Shown: in pieces, positions 1-8,044 of the stretch
Position numbering within the stretch: position 1 is the stretch's first letter
Layout: each line of letters begins with the position of its first letter
Assembly (NCBI GenBank): GCA_039995105.1
Contig: CP146203.1
Coordinates: 2,790,001 to 2,854,000, forward strand
Reading direction: 5' to 3'
Length of the DNA stretch: 64,000 bases
Source: Jonesiaceae bacterium BS-20
Lineage (GTDB): Bacteria > Actinomycetota > Actinomycetes > Actinomycetales > Cellulomonadaceae
The notes under the pieces: model-generated
What the model was told of the DNA's origin: nothing
The model's database searches: none
Seen by the model: only the letters and a program-made list of their open reading frames with translations
Translations under genes and position numbers: made by a program

Positions 1-319
1 GGGTAACGGACCAATCGATCCCAGCAAACCGATCGCCCTGGCGCTGCGCCAACTGGCGACACTCAGCCTTGTGCTGTGTGCCTAGGACGCTGATCCCCAC
101 GCGTTCACTCTGCGCCAACCGCGGCCAGGTGCGGGAACCCTTATCCACGCATACCGCAACCAACGGTGGATCGAGGGAGACGGAAGTAAACGAGTTGGCT
201 GCCATGCCAACCGGTTCCCCATCCACCTGAGCACACAGTGCCACCACCCCCGTTGGGAACATGGACAGCGCCCGCCGCAGCACCATCTGAGCGTCTTGGG
301 CTACCTCAACCTGACTCAT
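1..319 (-). CDS. Flavin reductase (DIM6/NTAB-like), 3' part outside window
   Basis: The C-terminal part lies beyond position 1; 106 codons are visible. Reading from the ATG at 319, the protein has the N-terminal half of the flavin reductase-like FMN-binding split barrel: an early FPTGVVALCA strand, then GMAANSFTSVSLDPPLVAVCV, split here as GMAANSFTSVSL and DPPLVAVCV, which is the family's FMN-contact segment. Such enzymes use NAD(P)H to make FMNH2 for a two-component monooxygenase. A matching LLM monooxygenase lies 1.7 kb away in the same orientation, with a ribokinase between, so this is probably the reductase partner. It is divergent from the PadR gene. An RcaB-like riboflavin reductase role is inferred from context only. 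Confidence 0.85.
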   Translation of the reverse strand, partial: MSQVEVAQDAQMVLRRALSMFPTGVVALCAQVDGEPVGMAANSFTSVSLDPPLVAVCVDKGSRTWPRLAQSERVGISVLGTQHKAECRQLAQRQGDRFAGIDWSVT

Positions 320-386
320 TTTGAAGACCCCTCTCCTTTGATTTCTCATGCCATTGTCATGATCTAGCCGACAAACCTAAGCCTAA

Positions 387-404
387 TTACTCAAACTTGA
401 TTAA
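387..404. promoter_or_regulatory. Palindromic operator between flavin reductase and PadR genes
   Basis: TTACTCAAACTTGATTAA is an imperfect inverted repeat of 8-bp arms around AC, in the 168-bp divergent intergenic region 320-487. It is 68 bp upstream of the reductase start and 83 bp upstream of the PadR start. Near-copies occur at 6332-6349 and 6551-6568 before the transporter operon. It is likely the binding site of the regulator of this locus; PadR is the adjacent candidate, though the sequence is not the classical PadR motif. Confidence 0.6.
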
Positions 405-487
405 TAACATTTCACTATTGCAACGAAGTGCCATAAAGTCACTCCTTTGGCCCCAAACCCGACCGGTTCTGCCCTAAACTACAGAGC

Positions 488-1093
488 ATGTTCTCAACTA
501 CTCGGCTTGTTGTCCTTGGTGCCATCTACCAATTCCAACCAGTTCACGGCTACTTTCTGCGCCGCGAACTGCTGACATGGAACGTAGACGAATGGGCCAA
601 CATTCAACCCGGTTCGATCTATAACGCTCTTCGTTCCCTCAAGAAGGACGGGTACGTCGTTGAGACCGGAACCGAAGTCGAGGGCAATCGCCCCGAGCGC
701 ACCGTCTTTGAGATGACACCCGAGGGCGAAGCCGAGTTTTTCAAGCTCCTGCGCGAGGCCCTGTGGACCGTCCGCACCTTTGACCCCAAACCCGTCATGG
801 CCCTGACCTCTTTCATGTTTGCCCTCAGCCGCCAAGAAGTACTCCAAGCCTTGGCCAACCGAGTCACCGTTATTGACGCCCAAATTCAGAGCAACGAGTT
901 CTTCATTGTGGATGTCAACCGGTCCCAATCCACCCCCAAGTACGTGCGGGAGATCTACGAACTAACCTCCGCCCGGCTCCGCGGGGAACAACAGTGGGCG
1001 GTGGACCTACAAGAACGCCTGCGCCAAGGCGAGTACGTCTTTGCTGGTGAGGCAGATTCCAGTCGAGCTACACCACCACCTGCGGCTGGTTAA
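488..1093 (+). CDS. PadR family transcriptional regulator
   Basis: The 201-residue protein has an N-terminal PadR winged helix: residues 5-35 carry the HGYFLRREL helix, and SIYNALRSLKKDGYV near residues 44-58 is the recognition helix and wing start. A long helical C-terminal segment (about 90-185) resembles the Vir/PadR C-terminal dimerisation domain. The ATG at 488 has no strong Shine-Dalgarno; no better start is visible. It is divergent from the flavin reductase gene and shares an operator-bearing intergenic region with it. Its last 26 bp overlap the convergent ribokinase gene. It probably represses the flavin/ribose locus, with a substrate or product as ligand; this is inferred. Confidence 0.88.
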   Translation: MFSTTRLVVLGAIYQFQPVHGYFLRRELLTWNVDEWANIQPGSIYNALRSLKKDGYVVETGTEVEGNRPERTVFEMTPEGEAEFFKLLREALWTVRTFDPKPVMALTSFMFALSRQEVLQALANRVTVIDAQIQSNEFFIVDVNRSQSTPKYVREIYELTSARLRGEQQWAVDLQERLRQGEYVFAGEADSSRATPPPAAG

Positions 1094-1991
1094 CCTCCGC
1101 CCGACTAGCCTTCAATTCACCAATAGTTTCCAAACTCAGTGCCGAGCTTTGGGCCCCCTGGGACATAGTCGTGATTGCCCCCGCCGCACTGGCTACCTCA
1201 AGAGCCTCGGGCATTGTTGCCCCGCGGCTCAGCTCGGCTGCGAGCGCCCCACAAAATGCATCTCCCGCCCCGGTAGTGTCAACCGCATTGACCTTGAAGG
1301 CCGGGCAAAATACTTCTTCGCCGGAGTCAGCATCTAAGCCCTTGACCGGGTACCAGGTGGCACCGGCGCTGCCGAGCGTGAGGATCACGCCCCGGCGCAC
1401 CTTGGCCAGAATCCGGTCTACGCCGCCAAAGAACGCCGCCTCAGTCTCGTTAACAATGACGATGTCGCATTGGTCAAACAGTTCTTGGGCGCCCGTGACC
1501 GCTGGGGCTGCATTCAGCAGACTCAGCGTCTTGGCCGGATCCGTCGCCGCAAGCGCTGCTCGGACCGTTGGCAGCGGAATCTCTAGTTGCATGAGCAGCA
1601 CATTTGCACCCGTCGCCGCGGCAATTGCCCCTGCTTGGCTGAGGTTGGCATTTGCACCCTGATTGACCACGATTGCGTTGTCCGAGTCCGCAGTAACAAA
1701 GATATGCGCGGTTCCGGTTGCAGCCTGTTGGTCTTCCTCTAGGAACCGGGCGTCCAGCGCTGCTCGGTCCATAGCCAAGCGCAGGGTGTGGGCCGCAGCA
1801 TCACGGCCCACCCGCGCATGGAATTGAGTGTCCGCCCCACACCGGTGAGCAGCCATTGCCTGATTGAATCCTTTTCCACCAGGTCCCTGGAATCCGCCCG
1901 TAGCTAGGATGGTTTCCCCAAGCTGGGGAATCCTATCTACGGTCAGGGCAAGGTCGAGGTTGATCGAACCCAATACGTTGACGTGTGCCAT
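1068..1991 (-). CDS. rbsK: Ribokinase (PfkB family)
   Basis: The 307-residue protein has both PfkB signatures. The N-terminal GSINLDLALTV and GGKGFNQAMAA bind sugar. The C-terminal VDTTGAGDAFCGALA contains the catalytic Asp and anion hole. NxNE appears as VNETEAAFF. It should phosphorylate D-ribose to ribose-5-phosphate. It is the last gene of the operon that starts with the binding protein at 6278, 30 bp after the LLM monooxygenase gene. No ribose ABC transporter or rbsD is present, so ribose is more likely produced inside the cell by the neighbouring flavin-dependent enzyme. This fits RcaD of riboflavin catabolism. Other PfkB substrates (nucleosides) cannot be excluded. Confidence 0.85.
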   Translation of the reverse strand: MAHVNVLGSINLDLALTVDRIPQLGETILATGGFQGPGGKGFNQAMAAHRCGADTQFHARVGRDAAAHTLRLAMDRAALDARFLEEDQQAATGTAHIFVTADSDNAIVVNQGANANLSQAGAIAAATGANVLLMQLEIPLPTVRAALAATDPAKTLSLLNAAPAVTGAQELFDQCDIVIVNETEAAFFGGVDRILAKVRRGVILTLGSAGATWYPVKGLDADSGEEVFCPAFKVNAVDTTGAGDAFCGALAAELSRGATMPEALEVASAAGAITTMSQGAQSSALSLETIGELKASRAEVNQPQVVV

Positions 1992-2021
1992 GTGCTTCTC
2001 AGTTTCTGGTCGGACTAGTTG

Positions 2022-3377
2022 TTAAACGCGAGCCATGTTGCGGAAGCGTGCACCGGTGTGGTTATCCGGCAGCACAGGAGAATCCGTTCCCATGAGGCGC
2101 TCGCGCAGGGTCTCTGCCTCGTACTCGCTGGCAGCTACACCGCGCTTGCGCAGGATAGGCATGACCTGCTCAACAAAGTCGATCGTGGTGGCTGGCTGGA
2201 CCACCGGTGACAGTAGGAATCCGTCTAGGTCTGCCCCCTCTGCAAGGCGGCAGATCTCATCTGCGATATCCTCAGCGGTGCCAACAACCGGCAGATTGCG
2301 GACCCCGTGGGCGTGCCAGTCGCTGAGCACGTCCCCAACGGTCTTGCCGGCAAACCGGGCAATCTGGGTCTGGGACATCTCCGTCTTCAACTCGGTCATG
2401 GGGGTGTTGCGGTCATACGAGGACAGATCCAGCCCCGTGAACTGCGCGTAGGACGCAACAGCAACCTCGGGAGTTTGAGCGTCAAGAACCATTTGGTGCT
2501 TGGCCTGAGCCTCATCCCTGGTGGACCCGATGACGCAAGAGAACGCGGCCATCAGCTTGATTGATTCCGCTTCACGCCCCGCCGCGACAGCCGCCCGGCG
2601 CGCACCCTGCACGTGCTTAGACAGACCATCAACGGTGTTGCCACCGAGGAAGATACACTCGGCGTGCTTGCCACCAAACTCAAGACCACGCGGCGAGGAT
2701 CCGGCCTGGAACAGCACCGGGGTGCCCTGCGGTGTGTACGAGGTGTTGCCATATCCACTGGACTTAAAGTACGGGCCCTCATGGAAGATCCGGTGCACCT
2801 TGGCGGGGTCAGCAAACCGGCCCTGCTTGTCCTTCTCCAAAGCGTCCCGCTCCCAGGCCTGCTCCCAGAGCTTGTACACAACTTCCATGAAGTCATCAGC
2901 CATGTCGTAGCGAGCATCGTGCGCAACCATGGGAACACCAAACGCTTGAACAGCGGTCTCAGCGGTTCCCGTGGTGACCACGTTCCAACCCATCCGGCCC
3001 TGGGAAAGCAGGTCCATCGTGGCCATCCGGCGAGCAAAGTTGTAAGGCTGTTCCAACAAGGTAGATCCGGTCATGACCAAACCAAGGTTCTTGGTTTCTG
3101 GAATAAGCGTGGACGCAACGATCGCCGGGTCCACCCGTGGCAGGTCCAAGCTCTCAATCGTGGCGATGTCGGGACGCTGTCCGTTGACGTCAGCCCAACC
3201 CCAGGCATCGGCCAGAAAAACGAAGTCCAATGCAGCGTCCTCGCTGATCTGGGCAATGTTCTTCCAGTAATCCACGGTGTCGTAGTTGTGGCGCTGGCTG
3301 TCCGGGTGACGCCACGTTGCGGTTCCGGAGTCGTTTGCCTGAGCGTTTTCGAACAGGCCAAAGCGAAGCTGCTTCAT
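2022..3377 (-). CDS. LLM-class flavin monooxygenase, NtaA/SnaA/DszA type (riboflavin-cleaving RcaE candidate)
   Basis: The 451-residue product has the long NtaA/SnaA/DszA form of the luciferase-like TIM barrel. Visible features are an N-terminal FGLFENAQ strand, a central FLADAWGW, RMGWNVVTTGT (phosphate/FMN region), the AHDARYDMADDFMEV helix, and the PVLFQAGSSPRG segment typical of this subfamily. I choose ATG 3377 because the upstream TTG at 3389 has no clear ribosome site. These enzymes use FMNH2 from a separate reductase and O2 to oxidise an organic substrate. With the flavin reductase and ribokinase alongside, conversion of riboflavin to lumichrome plus ribose, as by RcaE of Microbacterium, is the leading hypothesis. 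Desulfonation or NTA oxidation fits the ribokinase less well. Confidence 0.8.
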   Translation of the reverse strand: MKQLRFGLFENAQANDSGTATWRHPDSQRHNYDTVDYWKNIAQISEDAALDFVFLADAWGWADVNGQRPDIATIESLDLPRVDPAIVASTLIPETKNLGLVMTGSTLLEQPYNFARRMATMDLLSQGRMGWNVVTTGTAETAVQAFGVPMVAHDARYDMADDFMEVVYKLWEQAWERDALEKDKQGRFADPAKVHRIFHEGPYFKSSGYGNTSYTPQGTPVLFQAGSSPRGLEFGGKHAECIFLGGNTVDGLSKHVQGARRAAVAAGREAESIKLMAAFSCVIGSTRDEAQAKHQMVLDAQTPEVAVASYAQFTGLDLSSYDRNTPMTELKTEMSQTQIARFAGKTVGDVLSDWHAHGVRNLPVVGTAEDIADEICRLAEGADLDGFLLSPVVQPATTIDFVEQVMPILRKRGVAASEYEAETLRERLMGTDSPVLPDNHTGARFRNMARV

Positions 3378-3464
3378 TTTTTGATCCAATTCTGTGTGAA
3401 GTTCCCTCCCACACGGGGAAGGCGTAAGGATAAGTTCGGTAGTGATGAGGGGTGGGCGCGGGCG

Positions 3465-4379
3465 TTACCGTCCGACGACAACCTCGTCGTCCCACCACAA
3501 GACCTTCTTGCGAACAACGGCGAGCAGGGCAATGAGCACTACACCCGTCAGGCACAGGAGCAGAATTGCTGCCCACGTCACCGGCAGGTTTGCTTGCGCG
3601 GCGGAGATAGCCAGGAGCGAACCCACACCCGCCTGCTGACCGGCCGCAACAAACTCGGCAACTGAGGCACCCACGACTGAGAGTGGCAGGGCCACGCGCA
3701 ACCCGGCAAACACAAACGGCATACTTCCTGGCAACCGCAGGTACCTGAAGATTTCCCACCGGCTGGCGTGCAGCGTGTGCATGACGTCAAGCGCCTTGCC
3801 ATCAATACCCAGCAATCCAGCTAGCGAGTTCATCAGCATGGGGAAGAAGACCACCAAACCGGTGACGATGTACTTGGGCATCATGCCAAACCCAAAAGCT
3901 ACAACAAGTGCTGGTGCAATCGCGACGACCGGGGTCACCATGATGACCACCATGAGTGGCATGAGCGCACGTTCAATAATGCGGAACTCCGCCATGAACA
4001 CGGCTAGGAGGAATCCTCCCAAGATCCCGGCACCCGCTCCGATCACAATCTCTTTGGCGGTGACCAGCAAGTTACTCCAGTACATGCCCGGGGACTTAAA
4101 GAGGCTGGCAACAATGGCCTCGGCTCGCGGTAGCACATACGGGTTGCTGATAGCCACCAGTTGCCAGATGGTTCCTAAGATCAGGAACGCGATCAGGGGC
4201 GGCGCCCACAGGTGGAACCGAAGTGTCTTCAGGAGCGCTTTTCGTTGGGATACTTCAACTGATGCGGTTCCAGCGGTCACGGTGCCTCCCGCTCCCTTCT
4301 GCTGTTGTGGCGCTACGGGTTGGGTAACTGCCGCCGATGCTTGACCAGGGGCAACGTTTGAATCTTGCAGTTTAAGCAT
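3465..4379 (-). CDS. ABC transporter permease, SsuC/TauC/ThiX type
   Basis: The 304-residue membrane protein has about six transmembrane segments after a 50-residue polar, Gln/Ala/Thr-rich N-terminus. The EAA-like loop lies near residues 200-215 (MHTLHASRWEIFRYLRLPGS). This is the BPD permease class used for sulfonates, nitrate, thiamine precursors and riboflavin (RibXY type). The start overlaps the ATPase gene by 8 bp, so the two are translationally coupled. A 75-bp gap separates it from the LLM gene downstream. Confidence 0.88.
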   Translation of the reverse strand: MLKLQDSNVAPGQASAAVTQPVAPQQQKGAGGTVTAGTASVEVSQRKALLKTLRFHLWAPPLIAFLILGTIWQLVAISNPYVLPRAEAIVASLFKSPGMYWSNLLVTAKEIVIGAGAGILGGFLLAVFMAEFRIIERALMPLMVVIMVTPVVAIAPALVVAFGFGMMPKYIVTGLVVFFPMLMNSLAGLLGIDGKALDVMHTLHASRWEIFRYLRLPGSMPFVFAGLRVALPLSVVGASVAEFVAAGQQAGVGSLLAISAAQANLPVTWAAILLLCLTGVVLIALLAVVRKKVLWWDDEVVVGR

Positions 4380-5172
4380 GGTCGACCGCCATAACCTTGT
4401 GTAGGGAATCCCGAACCCGGGCTTCTAGGTCTCGGTATTCATCGGTTGCGTAGAGCGACTCGTCGCGCGGACGCGGCAGGTTAACCGGAATAATTTCCGA
4501 GATCCGGCCCGGGTGCGCGGCCATCACGACGATCCGGTCGGAGAGAATAATCGCTTCCGGCACCGAGTGCGTAACAAAAAGGACGGCCTTACGGTTGGAC
4601 TGCCAGAACTCAAGCAAACCCATCCGCTGCTTGTCTCGGTTCATCTCATCTAGCGCGGAGAATGGCTCATCCATGAGCAACACGGATGGATCGAATGCAA
4701 ATGCGCGGGCAATCGCAACACGCTGCTGCATACCACCGGAAAGCTGGGCCGGGTAGCGATTGAGCGCATCTCCCAAACCAAACTTGTTCAAGATCTCCTT
4801 GGGATCACGCAACGACCGGCCGGCATTGGCCTTCTTGTTGATCTCAAGTGGCAAGGTGACGTTGTCCAACACGGTGCGCCAGGGCAACAGGGCCGGAGAT
4901 TGCGGGACCAGACCAATCATCTTCTTCTTGGCCGCGGAGCGCACGGTCTCACCGTCGACGGTGACCACGCCACCATCGGTTCCAATCAGACCCGCAACGG
5001 CTTTCAGTAGCGTGGACTTGCCACACCCACTGGGGCCAATCACGGAAACAAATTCACCCATTTGGATGTCTAAGTCAACCTGATCCAGAATCAAGTTGCG
5101 AGACTCTCCCGTGCCATACGACTTGGAAAGTTGGGAAACGCAAACTCCCCCACTCAGCATTGTTGCAGTCAT
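4372..5172 (-). CDS. ABC transporter ATP-binding protein, SsuB/TauB type
   Basis: The 266-residue ATPase is complete: Walker A GPSGCGKST near residue 46, Q-loop in LVPQSPALLPW, signature LSGGMQQR, Walker B VLLMDEPFSALD, and the switch His in FVTHSVPEA. It energises import by the permease encoded at 3465-4379. The start ATG overlaps the stop of the binding-protein gene by one base. Sequence alone does not separate sulfonate, pyrimidine, thiamine-precursor or flavin importers; the substrate is inferred from the enzymes in the operon. Confidence 0.92.
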   Translation of the reverse strand: MTATMLSGGVCVSQLSKSYGTGESRNLILDQVDLDIQMGEFVSVIGPSGCGKSTLLKAVAGLIGTDGGVVTVDGETVRSAAKKKMIGLVPQSPALLPWRTVLDNVTLPLEINKKANAGRSLRDPKEILNKFGLGDALNRYPAQLSGGMQQRVAIARAFAFDPSVLLMDEPFSALDEMNRDKQRMGLLEFWQSNRKAVLFVTHSVPEAIILSDRIVVMAAHPGRISEIIPVNLPRPRDESLYATDEYRDLEARVRDSLHKVMAVDHA

Positions 5173-6278
5173 TACTTGTCTCCCGGCCAGATAAGGGTGT
5201 CACCGTCATACAGGTCCGCAACGAGGTCAACGTCCATGATTTCGGTCAATGGTGGAATCTCATCGATGCCACCAAACTGCTTCACAATCTCGAACTCCGG
5301 CTCCCAAGCTGCCTGGGTTTGTACTCCGGGTGCACCCATCGAGCTAGCCCGAACCCAATCGGATTCAACCGCCCACGTGCGTTCAAGCTGCTCGATCGGG
5401 AAGGCATCGCCCTGGTTGTTTTCCTTGGCCAAATCGGACAGCATGCCCAGGCACTCATCATCGTTTTCGAGGCAGTAGTTCAGCGCCTTGAGGCTGGCCC
5501 TCATAAAGTCACCGGCGACTTCCCGGTTTTCTTTCAAAAACTGCGAGTTAACTTCCATGACGTTGTACGTACCGTCAACGTCTAAGTCACTTGGCAGGAA
5601 CTCGTTGAACGGCTCTCCCATTGCCTTGAGCGTTTGCGGCTGGTTGGATGCATAACCAACGATCGCGTCAACCTGACCACGTGGCACCACGGTTGGGTCG
5701 TAGTTAGTCATTTTGACGAGTTCAACTTTGTCCACGTCAACATCGGCTGCGTCCAAGGTGGCTAGGGCGATCGGCGTGATGTTGATGAAGTACCCAAGGG
5801 TTCCACCCTCTAGGTCCTTGAGAGACTCGATCTTCTCATTAGCGAATAAGGAGAACGGCGAGGTGTCACCGTAAGTAGCAATTGCCGTTAGATTACGGCT
5901 GTTGGCAGCTGAGAGCATCACATCAGAGGCAGAACCTAACGCCGTAAACTGTGCCTGCCCGGCCGCAACCAGCTGCTGGCCGTTGGCTCCCGAGGCATTA
6001 ATCTCCACATCGAGGCAAAGTTCATCAAAGTAGCCAAGTTCCTTGGCGAGGAATACGTCCAATTGACCAGCGCTCGCGGAATAGCCGTAACCGGAGATGT
6101 AGGTAATTTTCCCAGCTGCTTCATTTCGTTCACATGCGGTTTGTTCAGCGCCATCGCCGCCCGTACCCGCTCCTGCTGCCGGTTCACCAGCGCCACATGC
6201 GCTGAGTGCGAAGGAAGATGCAACGAGAACAGTAAGCATTCCAGAACGCTTTGTTCCCCAAAAAGAAGTCTTCGACAT
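5172..6278 (-). CDS. NMT1/THI5-like ABC substrate-binding lipoprotein
   Basis: The 368-residue protein begins with a lipoprotein signal ending in ALSACG (Cys about residue 28). A periplasmic-binding fold of the NMT1/THI5/SsuA class follows: ITYISGYGYSASAGQLDVFLAKELGYF at the first strand and helix (AKELGYF is the family hallmark), then GQAQFTALGSAS and VDAIVGYAS. I choose ATG 6278 because AAGGG sits 7 nt upstream; a GTG at 6293 is possible. It is first gene of the operon and so sits directly behind the operator-bearing promoter region. Known ligands of this class include pyrimidine precursors of thiamine, aromatic sulfonates and riboflavin (RibY). Cys pairs late in the protein (YCLENDDECLG) may form a disulfide. 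Confidence 0.85.
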   Translation of the reverse strand: MSKTSFWGTKRSGMLTVLVASSFALSACGAGEPAAGAGTGGDGAEQTACERNEAAGKITYISGYGYSASAGQLDVFLAKELGYFDELCLDVEINASGANGQQLVAAGQAQFTALGSASDVMLSAANSRNLTAIATYGDTSPFSLFANEKIESLKDLEGGTLGYFINITPIALATLDAADVDVDKVELVKMTNYDPTVVPRGQVDAIVGYASNQPQTLKAMGEPFNEFLPSDLDVDGTYNVMEVNSQFLKENREVAGDFMRASLKALNYCLENDDECLGMLSDLAKENNQGDAFPIEQLERTWAVESDWVRASSMGAPGVQTQAAWEPEFEIVKQFGGIDEIPPLTEIMDVDLVADLYDGDTLIWPGDK

Positions 6279-6331
6279 AGTTTGACCCTTCACTTGTCTT
6301 CACCCACCATTGGGCGATGCAGCAAGTAAAC

Positions 6332-6349
6332 ATGATCAAATTTGATTAT
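6332..6349. promoter_or_regulatory. Operator-like palindrome, promoter-proximal, flavin operon
   Basis: ATGATCAAATTTGATTAT is a near-perfect inverted repeat, 54 bp upstream of the binding-protein start at 6278. It keeps the TCAAAYTTGA core and flanking TAA/TTA of the sites at 387-404 and 6551-6568. Its position suits repression near the promoter of the minus-strand operon. Confidence 0.5.
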
Positions 6350-6550
6350 GCAAGGCTATAGCTTTTAGTTCGACAGCGTGTCAGCAAAGGCGATTACCTT
6401 GGATCAATCCAAAAACCCGGCAAACCAAATGCCTCAACAAAGAGCATCGCCACTGGTCAAAGCATTTTTTTGAGCCAAGCCAGAGTTTCATGACACCGTT
6501 TCCGCTTTGAAATGGCAGGCCATTTAGATTCAAAAACTCACACAAATGGT

Positions 6551-6568
6551 TTAGTCAAACTTGACTAA
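6551..6568. promoter_or_regulatory. Operator palindrome, distal, flavin operon
   Basis: TTAGTCAAACTTGACTAA is a perfect inverted repeat (8-bp arms, AC spacer). It lies 273 bp upstream of the binding-protein start and just past the terminator of the alcohol dehydrogenase gene. It is the best-formed of three related sites in the locus. The 350-bp gap 6279-6644 holds no gene; it contains the two operators and the terminator at 6578-6602. Confidence 0.6.
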
Positions 6569-6577
6569 ACTTCCGAA

Positions 6578-6602
6578 TGGTGGGCGGTTTTCTCGCCCAC
6601 CA
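6578..6602 (-). terminator. Terminator hairpin after alcohol dehydrogenase
   Basis: TGGTGGGCG pairs with CGCCCACCA around a 7-nt T-rich loop, 43-67 bp beyond the stop of the minus-strand dehydrogenase gene. It separates that gene from the flavin operon. No long U tract follows. Confidence 0.55.
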
Positions 6603-6644
6603 CCCGGTAACCCTCAGAGCACACCAGGCACTGCTTGGAAAAGT

Positions 6645-7706
6645 CTAGTCCATCTTGGCAATGACCTTGACCTGAGTCTCCTTGTTATTTTGCAGGAACT
6701 CGTAGCCTTCGGTTGCAATATTGTCCGCACTCACCCGCGCAGTAATGTACGGTGCCAAGTCAATTTTCCCGGACGCCACCAACTCGATGGCCTCCGGATA
6801 GGAGTGAGCATACCCCTGGGAAGCGGTGATCATCGCTTCTTTATAGAGCATGACTGGGTAATTTAGCTTTGGCGATTCCGTGTACAACGCCACTACCTGC
6901 AGGTGACCGCGGGCTCGCAGGGAGCCAAGCAAGGCATCGAAAACCGGTTGTACTCCAGCGCAGTCAAATGCCGCAGCCGCCCCGGCCCCCTCAGTAAGGC
7001 CGTATACGGTCTCAATAACGTCCTGCTCCATGGGGTTAATCAAGTGGTCAGCCACCCCTAACTGCTTGGCAATGTCGCGGCGTGCCTGAGAAACCTCAGA
7101 CACAATGGTGATGATCCCTCGAGTCTTGAGGACCGCAGCCGTCAGCAACCCAATCGGACCAGCACCTCCGATCAAGGCAACCTCGCCAGCCTTGACATCT
7201 ACCCGGCGAGCCGCGTGAACCGCAACCGCGAGCGGCTCAATGAGCGCTGCCTCGTCCAGCGGCATGTCACCGACCTTGTGCGCCCATCGCTCCCCAACGA
7301 TAACCGCCTCGGACATACCACCGCCGCCGCCAGAGATCCCAATGAACCCCATCTTGGCGCAGATATTGTAATTACCAGATTTACAAGCGGGGCACTCATC
7401 ACACACCAGAAGCGGCTCAACGGCAACGTTATCCCCAACGGCAAGCCTAGTCACTCCCTCGCCTACCTCAATGACCGTTCCGGAGAACTCGTGACCAAAT
7501 CCAACCGGCAATGTCTCATGTGTGGCCGGGTGCGGCTCAGTTGCACTTGGAGCCGGAGGCATCACGCCATCGAAATACAGGTGCAGGTCAGACCCGCACA
7601 CTCCGGTCCATGCCGGCTTGATTTTGACCGTGCCCGGACGAACCTGAGGCTCATCAATCTCATCAAGCCGAACATCTTCTTTACCGTAGTAACGGATGGC
7701 CTTCAT
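6645..7706 (-). CDS. Zinc-dependent alcohol dehydrogenase, butanediol dehydrogenase-like
   Basis: The 353-residue medium-chain dehydrogenase starts MKAIRYYGKEDVRL, the usual opening of the (R,R)-butanediol/sorbitol dehydrogenase group. Catalytic zinc ligands are Cys in GVCGSDLHLY and GHEFSGTV; the structural zinc lobe has Cys spaced as in CDECPACKSGNYNIC. The cofactor loop is GGAGPIGLLTAA. I start at ATG 7706, which is preceded by AAAGGGAG; an upstream in-frame extension of 51 residues lacks homology. The substrate (butanediol, acetoin or polyol) cannot be told from sequence. It is monocistronic, with its own terminator at 6578-6602. Confidence 0.9.
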   Translation of the reverse strand: MKAIRYYGKEDVRLDEIDEPQVRPGTVKIKPAWTGVCGSDLHLYFDGVMPPAPSATEPHPATHETLPVGFGHEFSGTVIEVGEGVTRLAVGDNVAVEPLLVCDECPACKSGNYNICAKMGFIGISGGGGGMSEAVIVGERWAHKVGDMPLDEAALIEPLAVAVHAARRVDVKAGEVALIGGAGPIGLLTAAVLKTRGIITIVSEVSQARRDIAKQLGVADHLINPMEQDVIETVYGLTEGAGAAAAFDCAGVQPVFDALLGSLRARGHLQVVALYTESPKLNYPVMLYKEAMITASQGYAHSYPEAIELVASGKIDLAPYITARVSADNIATEGYEFLQNNKETQVKVIAKMD

Positions 7707-8044
7707 TGGACTCCCTTTCAATCTGTGGTTCTGGCAGCCGCACGGGAACAACCTCGGCGCCACTGTCCGCTCAGCAACTTTACTGAGTTGGAGCGCCAGC
7801 TTTCCCGCCGCCCCTACTTCTAGTGTCTCTGAAAAGCGCACCCAAAGCCAACATAACACTGTTAAATCTCACGTAATTACGCTACTTAATCTCACAGAGA
7901 TCACAGATTTGCCTTCTGCGTCAAGAACTATGCCCAGGTTTGTTGGAATTCCGCGTCTCTCAATTCAAGTAGTAGCTCCTTGCGCCGTGATGCAACCAAA
8001 GGCCAGTAGATTTGTGGAGAAGGATCAACGAGAGAAGGAAATGC
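7707..8044. other. Divergent intergenic region, no gene seen
   Basis: 338 bp between the dehydrogenase start and the next plus-strand gene. It is AT-richer than its surroundings and should carry both promoters. I see the GGAGTCC-type ribosome site of the dehydrogenase and AGAAGGA at 8033-8039 before the GTG at 8045, but no operator or small ORF worth calling. Confidence 0.5.

Noticed and set aside
2613-3665. 350-codon plus-strand frame over the LLM monooxygenase
   Set aside because: Crosses the start of the real gene and the operon gap, with no recognisable domain.
3465-6278. Sulfonate (SsuABC) transporter as the simple reading
   Set aside because: The family match alone allows it, but the ribokinase in the same operon and lack of sulfur genes make it weaker than a flavin role. 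It remains the main alternative.
6279-6644. FMN riboswitch before the putative flavin operon
   Set aside because: No RFN-element conserved blocks are visible; the palindromes explain regulation better.
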